Source: JARYMI01 sp037444845 (GTDB lineage Bacteria > Acidobacteriota > Aminicenantia > Aminicenantales > UBA8522). Taken from it: a stretch of 23,396 bases of DNA. The notes beneath the pieces were generated by a model. That model ran no database searches, was not told where the DNA came from, and saw only the letters and a program-made list of their open reading frames with translations. A program made the position numbers and the translations under genes. The stretch covers positions 1 to 23,396 of the forward strand of contig JBBILQ010000045.1 of the NCBI GenBank assembly GCA_037444845.1, given 5' to 3'. Shown piece after piece: positions 5,828 to 12,162 of the stretch (position 1 is its first letter; each line of letters starts with the position of its first letter).

Positions 5828-7088
5828 GGTCTTTCTCTCTGGACCCAGGGCTGAGGATGATCCTGACCAGGCTGATATGACGCTTGGTCATCTTTTCGAC
5901 GATGAATTGATTTCCCTTAAACTCCAGGGCGTCTTTTTCGTGAGGGATCCTTCCGAATTGATAGAGGAGGAATCCGGCCAGCGTCGTGAACCCGGCCGTC
6001 TGCGGCAGACACAGCGGAAGCCTCTGACACAGTTCCTTGATCGATGCGTTGCCCCTGACGATGTAAATGTTCTTGCCCGCGGCCTGGAACCACTCTTCAA
6101 CCTTATCGTCGTATTCGTCTTGTATCTCGCCGACGATCTCTTCGATGATGTCCTCGAGCGTGACGATTCCTTCGAACGTCCCGAATTCATCCACAACGAA
6201 AGCCAGATGGACGGCGTTCTCCTGCATCTGGATGAGGACTTTTTCGATCGAAGCCGACTCGGGGACGAACATCGGCTGCCGGAGCATATTTCTAATGTTA
6301 AATTCTTTATTATCAACAAAATACGGGATTAAATCCTTGGCGTGGATGAGGCCCTCGATGTTGTCCAGCCTGCCTCTGTAAACGGGGAGCCGCGAAAATT
6401 CACTCGAGAGAACGGTGTCCATGACCTGCTCCAGGGAAGAGTCAATCTCGACAGCTTTCACCTCAGGCCGGGCAACCATGATTTCTTTGACCGGCCGCGA
6501 CCCGATATCCAGAGCGCCACTGATCATCTTCCTGCGCAAGGAAGACATCCCTTTGATTCCCTTGGCAAGGATGAGCTTTGCTTCCTCTTCGTTGAGAGCT
6601 TGCGACTTTCCAGTTCTTTCAGCAGGGCGTGGAATGAGAAGACGGGAAAGGAGCGTAAAAGCTTTGACCAACGGATAAAAAATACGGACAAAAAAGCGCA
6701 AAGGGTGGACAACGAGCAGGGAAACTTTGACGGGATGGTAAGCGGCGTATGTTTTAGGGTTGATTTCGCCGAAGACGAGGATGAGAAGAGTGGTGACCAG
6801 CGTTGCCAGAAGCGCGGCCTGCCTCGGGTCGGGGACGAAGGACAGAAAAATGAGGGTGGCGATGGATGCGGCCGCGACATTGACCAGGTTATTCCCGATG
6901 AGGATGGCCGCCAGGATATAGTCTACTCTGACCATCATTCGCTTGATCAGCCGCGCTCTCCGGGAGCCCTTTTGTTCAAGGAGGTCGAGCGCAAACGGGT
7001 TTGAGGCCACAAGGGCCGTCTCGGAAGAGGAAAAGAAGGCGCTCAGGAACAAAAATAGGATGAAGAGAAGGATAGAGGTTGGGATCAT
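5805..7088 (-). CDS. CNNM-domain/CBS-pair membrane protein (CorC/HlyC family, putative Mg2+/Co2+ exporter)
   Basis: The product is 427 residues. The N-terminal DUF21/CNNM transmembrane domain has hydrophobic helices near 4-25, 57-82, 91-107 and 122-150, with the signature 'FFSSSETAL' (18-26) and 'GEINPKTYA' (107-115). A pair of CBS domains occupies about 200-320 ('EIMVARPEV', 'SRLPVYRG', 'GIVTLEDIIEEIVGEI'). A C-terminal CorC/HlyC domain follows to about 415. Proteins of this build are inner-membrane, nucleotide-regulated divalent cation (Mg2+/Co2+) transporters or resistance factors; hemolysin naming is historical. The gene starts 9 bp after carD with no strong SD, and its end overlaps smpB, so the three form one operon. 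Confidence 0.93.
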   Translation of the reverse strand: MIPTSILLFILFLFLSAFFSSSETALVASNPFALDLLEQKGSRRARLIKRMMVRVDYILAAILIGNNLVNVAAASIATLIFLSFVPDPRQAALLATLVTTLLILVFGEINPKTYAAYHPVKVSLLVVHPLRFFVRIFYPLVKAFTLLSRLLIPRPAERTGKSQALNEEEAKLILAKGIKGMSSLRRKMISGALDIGSRPVKEIMVARPEVKAVEIDSSLEQVMDTVLSSEFSRLPVYRGRLDNIEGLIHAKDLIPYFVDNKEFNIRNMLRQPMFVPESASIEKVLIQMQENAVHLAFVVDEFGTFEGIVTLEDIIEEIVGEIQDEYDDKVEEWFQAAGKNIYIVRGNASIKELCQRLPLCLPQTAGFTTLAGFLLYQFGRIPHEKDALEFKGNQFIVEKMTKRHISLVRIILSPGSREKDREHHRLE

Positions 7089-7097
7089 CTGGGGAAG

Positions 7098-7616
7098 CTA
7101 AATTTCCAAGGGCGGCTTCACATCCTTGAAGCACAGAGACAGCGTGTCGAGGATGCGCTGCTCGATCTTGGAGAGAGGAAGAGAGGAAACCTCGGAGATT
7201 TCGGCCGCGAGCAGCTCTTTGGCTTTTTCCAGCATTTTTTTTTCCCGAAAAGAAAGGGACTTGGTCAGGCTCAGGTAATAGAGGCTTTTGAGGACGCTGG
7301 CCATGTCGAAGATTGTGCCCGAACGCATTAAATTAACATGTTCCTTGTACCGGCCTTTCCAGTCTGTCGTTACGTCCACGTGCCTTTTTTTCAGAAACCT
7401 GAAGATGTCTTCGACCGAATCCTCAGAGACCAGTTTGCGGATGCCGATTTCATCGGTGTTGTTAGCGGGAACTAAAACAAGGGTGTTATTGGCCAGAATC
7501 CTGACGTGGTAGATCTTGAACTTTTCGCCAAAGAGGTTTTCCTCTTGGATATTTTCGATGACGGCGAGGCCTTGATTGGGATAGATGATTCTATCCCCAA
7601 TCTTGAACGAGTTCAT
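7098..7616 (-). CDS. carD: CarD/CdnL family RNA polymerase-binding transcription regulator
   Basis: The product is 172 residues, as usual for CarD/CdnL. The N-terminal Tudor-like RNAP-interaction domain ('FKIGDRIIYPNQGLAVIENI', about 4-65) binds the RNAP beta subunit. The helical C-terminal domain includes 'DWKGRYKEHVNLMRSG', whose conserved Trp contacts the upstream edge of the -10 bubble in mycobacterial CarD. These proteins stabilise open complexes, notably at rRNA promoters. The start at 7616 fits family N-termini. It has no SD, and a strong -10 box lies only 7 bp upstream, so the mRNA is probably leaderless. It is divergent from rpmH, a position often held by dnaA in other bacteria. Confidence 0.95.
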   Translation of the reverse strand: MNSFKIGDRIIYPNQGLAVIENIQEENLFGEKFKIYHVRILANNTLVLVPANNTDEIGIRKLVSEDSVEDIFRFLKKRHVDVTTDWKGRYKEHVNLMRSGTIFDMASVLKSLYYLSLTKSLSFREKKMLEKAKELLAAEISEVSSLPLSKIEQRILDTLSLCFKDVKPPLEI

Positions 7617-7623
7617 TATTAAA

Positions 7624-7652
7624 ATTATAGACTAAACACCATGGATAGTCAA
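7624..7652 (-). promoter_or_regulatory. carD promoter (predicts leaderless mRNA)
   Basis: On the minus strand, TTGACT (7652-7647), a 17-bp spacer and a perfect TATAAT (7629-7624) form a near-consensus sigma-70 promoter. With start about 7 bp after the -10, transcription begins at or next to the carD ATG (7616), leaving no room for a ribosome binding site. Confidence 0.75.
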
Positions 7653-7682
7653 CAAGCTAATCTGGGGAATCATCCCACAAGA

Positions 7683-7709
7683 ACGCCAGGCCCCGCGCTG
7701 CCTCGGCGT
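7683..7709. other. GC-rich inverted repeat between the carD and rpmH promoters
   Basis: ACGCCAGGC (7683-7691) pairs with GCCT (7700-7703) and GGCGT (7705-7709), with a single bulged C7704 and an 8-nt loop. It lies upstream of both divergent promoters and could bind a regulator. No T-run follows on either side, so it is unlikely to be a terminator. Confidence 0.4.
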
Positions 7710-7718
7710 CATTTCGGC

Positions 7719-7747
7719 TTGACAGACGAGGCAGGCTTTATTAACAT
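7719..7747 (+). promoter_or_regulatory. Promoter of the rpmH-rnpA operon
   Basis: A perfect TTGACA (7719-7724), a 17-bp spacer and TAACAT (7742-7747, 4 of 6 matches to TATAAT) lie about 28 bp upstream of the rpmH ATG. AGGA with a 7-nt spacing to the ATG follows as ribosome binding site. No DnaA box was found in this intergenic region. Confidence 0.6.
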
Positions 7748-7774
7748 AAAGGTCTCTCAAAGCAGGACGGCATC

Positions 7775-7909
7775 ATGAAGAGCACGTTTCAGCCGAACGT
7801 GAGAAGACGGAAGAGGACACATGGTTTCCGGGCGAGGATGAAAACAAAGGCTGGCCAGAGGGTCCTCAAGAACAGAAGAAAAAAGGGCAGAAAAAGAATC
7901 GCTGCCTGA
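7775..7909 (+). CDS. rpmH: 50S ribosomal protein L34
   Basis: A 44-codon ORF, MKSTFQPNVRRRKRTHGFRA followed by 'RMKTKAGQRVLKNRRKKGRK' and ending RIAA, matches bacterial L34 throughout, including the invariant 'HGFRARMKTKAGQRVLKNRR' core. L34 is a small, very basic protein of the large ribosomal subunit near the exit-tunnel side. AGGA stands 7 nt before the ATG, and a promoter is visible upstream. Its TGA overlaps the rnpA ATG by one base (TGATG), coupling L34 with RNase P protein as in most bacteria. It is the first gene of the long plus-strand run. Confidence 0.98.
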   Translation: MKSTFQPNVRRRKRTHGFRARMKTKAGQRVLKNRRKKGRKRIAA

Positions 7910-8265
7910 TGAGTGAAAGCCTCAATTCCCGAGAGAGGATCAGGAAGAAGAAGGATTTTTTATTTCTTTATAGAAAAGGCAACCGATACAAGGGAAAATA
8001 TTTTAGCCTCATCTATCTTCCAAGCAGGTTGACTTTTTCCCGCGTGGGAGTTGTTGCCAGCAGAAAAGTCGGGAATGCCGTGACCCGGAATAAGGTCAAA
8101 CGGCGGATGAGAGATTTATTTCGAAGGAACAAGGGATTGTTAAACTTTCCCCTCGACATGCTCATCATTGCCCGGCCAGAAACGGGAGAGGTGAAGTGGC
8201 CAGAATTGAAAGAGCAGTACATGGCTGCGGTCGAAAGAATTTTTAAGAAGAAAAGAGAGCGATGA
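7909..8265 (+). CDS. rnpA: Ribonuclease P protein component
   Basis: The product is 118 residues, standard length. This basic protein binds the RNase P RNA (rnpB, not seen here) and the 5' leader of pre-tRNA to help mature tRNA 5' ends. The sequence shows the N-terminal 'RIRKKKDFLFLYRKGNRYKG', the aromatic cleft region 'FSLIYLPSR', 'RVGVVASRKVGNAVTRNKVKRRMRDLFR' containing the RNR signature, and the C-terminal 'DMLIIARPE' strand. It overlaps rpmH by 1 nt and yidD by 4 nt (ATGA). Confidence 0.97.
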   Translation: MSESLNSRERIRKKKDFLFLYRKGNRYKGKYFSLIYLPSRLTFSRVGVVASRKVGNAVTRNKVKRRMRDLFRRNKGLLNFPLDMLIIARPETGEVKWPELKEQYMAAVERIFKKKRER

Positions 8266-8471
8266 AAAAGGTAGCGCTGACGGCCATCAGGCTTTACCAG
8301 GCAGTCCTCTCCCCTATCTTCGGCGGGCAGTGCCGCTTCTATCCCAGCTGTTCCTCTTACACTCTGGAGGCCGTCGCCAAGAACGGAGCGCTAAAAGGGG
8401 CTTTTCTCGGGATCAAAAGACTGCTCAAGTGTCACCCCTTTCATCCGGGCGGAGTCGACCTGGTTCCGTAA
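8262..8471 (+). CDS. yidD: Membrane protein insertion efficiency factor YidD
   Basis: The product is 69 residues, typical. The family core is intact: 'AIRLYQAVLSPIFGGQCRF', 'YPSCSSYTLEAV', 'GALKGAFLGIKRLLKCHPFHPGGVDLVP', with the three conserved cysteines at about 24, 31 and 57. YidD is a small protein associated with the inner face of the inner membrane through an amphipathic N-terminal helix; it aids YidC/Sec-dependent membrane protein insertion. It overlaps rnpA by ATGA, and yidC follows after 12 bp. Confidence 0.96.
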   Translation: MKKVALTAIRLYQAVLSPIFGGQCRFYPSCSSYTLEAVAKNGALKGAFLGIKRLLKCHPFHPGGVDLVP

Positions 8472-8483
8472 GAGGTCTGTGTT

Positions 8484-10127
8484 ATGGAGAAGAGATTAAT
8501 CCTGGCCATCGTCCTTTCCTTTCTTGTGCTCGTCCTTTATCAGGCGATTTTCTTGAGAAACAGGCCTCAGCCTGAACCGGGGGAGCAGCCGCAGAAGCCG
8601 GTCGAGCTAGAAGAGATAGCCCCGGCTCTCAAACGGCCTGAGGCAAAGAAAGAGAGCCTTCCGGTTCTCCCGGCCGAGGTTGAGGAGGCCAGAGCGCAGG
8701 CTGAAGAGAAGGTCGTTGTAGAGACGTCTCTCTACCAGGCGGTCTGGAGCAACCGCGGAGCGTCGCTCCGGAGCTGGAGGTTGAAGACGCACAGAGACGA
8801 AAACGGCGAAGACTTAGAGCTTGTCTCAGGCCGGGCTGTTCAGGCCGGCAAGTATCCCTTTTCCCTCGAGACTCAGGATGCTGACCTGGACCTTGCCGCC
8901 AACGACAGCCTCTATGTGCCATCCGTCTTACGGCTGAACCTTCGAGACGGAGAAAAGGGGGAGGTTAAATTTTATTATTCCGATGGGAATACTATAATAA
9001 TAGAAAAAATCTTTGTCTTCGCCGGCGGAACCTACGCTTTCGACGTCAGGATGAGCGTGTGGAAAGACGGCCGGGAAGTAGAGCCGCGTCTTCTCTGGGG
9101 CCCGGGGATAGGCAACCCGCTGCCATCGGACAAGCGGCATCAATTCGGGGGTGGAAGCGGAGTTGCTGTCCTGGCAGCCAACAGAGTCTACCGTCTGGAT
9201 GAGAGGAAGGTCAAGCCGGAAACGAGCGCTGTCAACTTTGCCGACTGGGCCGCTTACGAGGACAACTACATGGCTGCGCTCTTCCTGACCCCGGGCCAGC
9301 GGGGCAGCGCCCGCATCCAGCAAGAAGGCGGGGACCAACAGGCCGCCTTTTTCTTTCTCTCGGTAAGCCGGCCTGAGAGGGCTTACATCGGGCCAAAAGA
9401 ATCCAATCGCCTGAAAGAGTTCGGTCACGGCGCAAAAAAAATAATCAATTTCGGTTTCTTCGGCGCTATTGCTGAAGTTCTCCTTGTCTCCATCCAATTT
9501 GTCCATAAATTCATCCCCAACTGGGGTTTTTCTATCATCATCCTGACCCTGCTGATCAAGATTCTCTTTTTCCCTCTGACTTACAGCAGCACAAAGTCCA
9601 TGGCCAAGATGCAGGAACTCCAGCCCAAGATAAAAGCTTTGAGAGCCAAGTACAAAAAAGCCAAACAGGACATTTCCCAGCGGCGCCAGATGAACGAGGA
9701 GATGATGCGGCTCTACAAAGAACACGGCATCAACCCGGCTGGCGGCTGTCTGCCCATCTTGATTCAGATTCCGGTGTTCTGGGGCTTTTTCAGGCTCCTT
9801 GTCATTGGGATCGAATTCAGGCACAGCCCGTTCATTCTCTGGATCAACGACCTTTCCGTTAAAGATCCTTACTATGTCACACCCATCCTAATGGGCGCGA
9901 CGCAGTTCATCAGCCAGAAGATGACGCCAACCTCTGCTGACCCGGCCCAGGCCAGGATAATGCTCATCATGCCTGTCATCATGACTGTTTTTTTCATGAA
10001 TTTTCAGAGCGGGCTGGTCCTCTATTGGCTGACCAATAATGTCCTTCAGATCGGCCAGCAGTACATCATGAACAGGATGATGGGCAAGAAAAAGAGAGAA
10101 GCGCATGGAAAAAAACGAAAAAGGTGA
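8484..10127 (+). CDS. yidC: Membrane protein insertase YidC (Oxa1 family)
   Basis: The product is 547 residues, the size of diderm YidC. An N-terminal transmembrane helix (4-24) and a charged Pro/Glu-rich stretch precede a large periplasmic beta-sandwich domain (about 70-310). The Oxa1 core follows: 'NWGFSIIILTLLIKILFFPL' (346-365), the cytoplasmic hairpin 'KSMAKMQELQPKIKALRAKY', 'NPAGGCLPILIQIPVFWGFF', and further helices. A Lys/Arg-rich C-terminal tail may contact the ribosome. It inserts and folds inner-membrane proteins alone or with SecYEG. The hydrophilic groove Arg of E. coli (R366) is Lys here (K359). RBS AAGAGG precedes the ATG; the end overlaps jag by 23 nt. Confidence 0.97.
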   Translation: MEKRLILAIVLSFLVLVLYQAIFLRNRPQPEPGEQPQKPVELEEIAPALKRPEAKKESLPVLPAEVEEARAQAEEKVVVETSLYQAVWSNRGASLRSWRLKTHRDENGEDLELVSGRAVQAGKYPFSLETQDADLDLAANDSLYVPSVLRLNLRDGEKGEVKFYYSDGNTIIIEKIFVFAGGTYAFDVRMSVWKDGREVEPRLLWGPGIGNPLPSDKRHQFGGGSGVAVLAANRVYRLDERKVKPETSAVNFADWAAYEDNYMAALFLTPGQRGSARIQQEGGDQQAAFFFLSVSRPERAYIGPKESNRLKEFGHGAKKIINFGFFGAIAEVLLVSIQFVHKFIPNWGFSIIILTLLIKILFFPLTYSSTKSMAKMQELQPKIKALRAKYKKAKQDISQRRQMNEEMMRLYKEHGINPAGGCLPILIQIPVFWGFFRLLVIGIEFRHSPFILWINDLSVKDPYYVTPILMGATQFISQKMTPTSADPAQARIMLIMPVIMTVFFMNFQSGLVLYWLTNNVLQIGQQYIMNRMMGKKKREAHGKKRKR

Positions 10128-10737
10128 AGAGCTTCAGGAATTCAAGGGGAAAAACCTTGACGGAGCCCTGAGCCAGGCCGAGCATGTTCTCAAAATGCCC
10201 AGGGAGAAACTGAATTATGAAATTGTGACCGCAAAGACCAAGCTCTTCGGCATCCGGGGAAAAGAGATCGTCATCCGGGCCTGGCCGAAAAAAGAGCTCG
10301 ATGCCCGAAGCGTCGATGATTTCCTGGAACGGATACTTCCTCATTTTCCCCTCCAGTTAACCTACCAGGTTAAAAGGAGGAATGAAACGATTTACATTAT
10401 TTTTAACGGCGAGGACAAAAGCCTGCTTCTCCGCAAGGACGGAGCCTTGCTGTTAGCTTTTCAGCATCTCCTGAACAAGATTTCGCCGCACAAAGTGCAG
10501 GTTGACTGCGAATTCTACAGGCGGAGGAAGGAAAAAAGGCTGAGGGAATTTGCCCAGGAGGTCGCGTATCAGGTCAGCGAGACAGGCAAGAACGAAACCC
10601 TCGACCTTATGAACCCGTACGAAAGGCGGATTGTTCATATCGCCGTGAACCAGGTTCCCGGGATAACGAGCGAGAGCATAGGCGAGGGGTTCCTCAAGCG
10701 AGTCAAGGTCTTCCCCGTCAACAAACCAGGCGACTGA
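10105..10737 (+). CDS. jag: Jag/KhpB-type RNA-binding protein (Jag-N, KH, R3H)
   Basis: The product is 210 residues. The Jag N-terminal domain (about 8-60) contains 'FKGKNLDGALSQA' and 'KLFGIRGKE'. A KH domain follows (about 75-140), then a C-terminal R3H domain (about 145-205) with 'NPYERRIVHIAVNQV' giving the Arg-x3-His signature (R174-H178). The family binds RNA and is linked to cell elongation and division control (KhpA/KhpB in Gram-positives). The KH GXXG loop, usually like GRRG, reads RKDG (110-113), so its first glycine is missing. The gene begins inside the end of yidC, the usual partner. The function in diderms is poorly established. Confidence 0.93.
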   Translation: MEKNEKGEELQEFKGKNLDGALSQAEHVLKMPREKLNYEIVTAKTKLFGIRGKEIVIRAWPKKELDARSVDDFLERILPHFPLQLTYQVKRRNETIYIIFNGEDKSLLLRKDGALLLAFQHLLNKISPHKVQVDCEFYRRRKEKRLREFAQEVAYQVSETGKNETLDLMNPYERRIVHIAVNQVPGITSESIGEGFLKRVKVFPVNKPGD

Positions 10738-10755
10738 GCCGGCCGGCAGCGCTTA

Positions 10756-10784
10756 TTTACTAATTCCGTTTTCTCCTTTAAAAT
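10756..10784 (+). promoter_or_regulatory. Possible promoter immediately upstream of mnmE
   Basis: TTTACT (10756-10761), a 17-bp spacer and TAAAAT (10779-10784, 5 of 6 matches) end 10 bp before the mnmE ATG. The 57-bp jag-mnmE gap is the widest in the first half of the run, and no SD is visible before mnmE, so an internal promoter giving a nearly leaderless mRNA is plausible. Confidence 0.38.
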
Positions 10785-10794
10785 TGATTTCTCG

Positions 10795-12162
10795 ATGCTC
10801 GAAGACACGATCATTGCTATTTCTACGCCTGCAGGTTATGGAGGCCTGGGTATCGTCCGGCTGAGCGGCGAGGGGGCCCTTGGTATCGCCAAAAAGATCT
10901 TTAAACCAAAGAAAAATCGAGGAAGAATACCGCCGCGCTGCCTTGTCCTGGGCGAGATTTATGACAGTAAAAAAGAGGAGTCGATCGACGAAGCCTACCT
11001 TGTTTTTTTCCCCAAGCCGAGGTCCTACACCCGTGAGAACGTGGTCGAAATCTCCTGTCATGGAAGCCCTGTCATCCTCGAGGAGGTGGTCCGCCTGGGC
11101 ATCAGGGCTGGCGCCAGGCCAGCTCATCCGGGCGAATTCACGCTTCGGGCTTTTCTCCGCGGCAGGATCGACATCCTCCAGGCCGAAGCTGTCAACGACC
11201 TTATCACTGCCGCGTCGCTCGAACAAGCCAAGATTTCTTTTGGCCAGCTACGAGGAAGGCTCTCGCGCAAGATAGAAGAATTGAGGAGAAAAATCATCAA
11301 GGTTCTGAGCCAGGTTGAATCCGCTATCGAATTTCCCGAGGATGGACTTCCGCTCAGACCTGAGCATATCGGCCGAAGCCTGAAAGAAGTAATCGCCGCG
11401 ATTGGCAGGCTCATCGACAGCTACGAGGCCGGGAGAACGATGACTGAAGGACTGAGCCTTGCAATCGTGGGCAAGGCCAATGTCGGGAAATCCACTCTTT
11501 TTAATGCTCTTTTGGATGAAGAAAGGGCGATTGTCAGCCCTTATCCGGGAACAACGAGGGATTATCTCAGGGAAAGGATGACCATCAAGGGCTCTGTTTT
11601 TCAACTCGTCGATATGGCCGGGCTCGACAGGCCCTCTCACGCCATAGAAGAAGAGGGAATCAGAAGAGGCCTGAATCTGGCTTCGAGGGCCGACGGTATC
11701 CTCCTTGTTCTTGATTCTTCCCGGCCAGAAACTCAGGCTGACTTGAGGCTCATCAGGAAATACAGGCATAAAAAGACGATTTTTTTATTCAACAAATGCG
11801 ACCTTCCCGGAAAAATCGACAAAGACAAGTGCCGGGCTCTGGACAGGGGGCAGCCCTGGCTTGACATCTCTGCGTTGAACGGGACAAACCTGGGAAAACT
11901 CAAGGAGGCGATTCATCGGGTTTTTATCCCCAAAGCCGTTGCTGGGGAAGAAGTCATATTCCACCAGAGACAAAAATTCCTTCTCGAACAGGCCCTTGTT
12001 CCTTTAGAGCAAGCCCTCAAGCTTATGGACCAGGGGTATACGGAGGAGGTGGTGGCAGAGGAGATCCGCCAGGCGCTTCCGGCCATCAGTAGCCTGACCG
12101 GAGAGATCAGGCCGGATGACATTATCAACAGTATTTTCAGTCGGTTCTGTGTCGGAAAATGA
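10795..12162 (+). CDS. mnmE: tRNA uridine-5-carboxymethylaminomethyl modification GTPase MnmE
   Basis: The product is 455 residues, full length. The N-terminal folate-binding domain starts 'DTIIAISTPAGYGGLGIVRLSG' and has 'GEFTLRAFLRGRIDILQAEAV' (113-133). The inserted G domain has G1 'GKANVGKS' (226-233), G2 'TTRD' (253-256), G3 'DMAG' (273-276) and G4 'NKCD' (333-336). The C-terminus ends with the conserved C-x-G-K (CVGK). With MnmG it modifies the wobble uridine (U34) of certain tRNAs in the cytoplasm. The catalytic Glu equivalent to E. coli E282 appears kept (E285), but G3 is DMAG instead of DTAG. No SD precedes the ATG. It overlaps mnmG by ATGA. Confidence 0.97.
   Translation: MLEDTIIAISTPAGYGGLGIVRLSGEGALGIAKKIFKPKKNRGRIPPRCLVLGEIYDSKKEESIDEAYLVFFPKPRSYTRENVVEISCHGSPVILEEVVRLGIRAGARPAHPGEFTLRAFLRGRIDILQAEAVNDLITAASLEQAKISFGQLRGRLSRKIEELRRKIIKVLSQVESAIEFPEDGLPLRPEHIGRSLKEVIAAIGRLIDSYEAGRTMTEGLSLAIVGKANVGKSTLFNALLDEERAIVSPYPGTTRDYLRERMTIKGSVFQLVDMAGLDRPSHAIEEEGIRRGLNLASRADGILLVLDSSRPETQADLRLIRKYRHKKTIFLFNKCDLPGKIDKDKCRALDRGQPWLDISALNGTNLGKLKEAIHRVFIPKAVAGEEVIFHQRQKFLLEQALVPLEQALKLMDQGYTEEVVAEEIRQALPAISSLTGEIRPDDIINSIFSRFCVGK

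Noticed and set aside
6342..7004. 220-codon plus-strand ORF opposite the CNNM/CBS gene
   Set aside because: The opposite strand encodes a full-length, clearly conserved protein. The antisense product is low-complexity charged sequence without a family.
7617..7774. Possible oriC between carD and rpmH
   Set aside because: No TTATCCACA-like DnaA boxes or AT-rich unwinding repeats were seen. The region is occupied by two promoters and an inverted repeat.
8928..9824. 298-codon minus-strand ORF opposite yidC
   Set aside because: Shadow of yidC; no SD, no domain, and all neighbours run on the plus strand.
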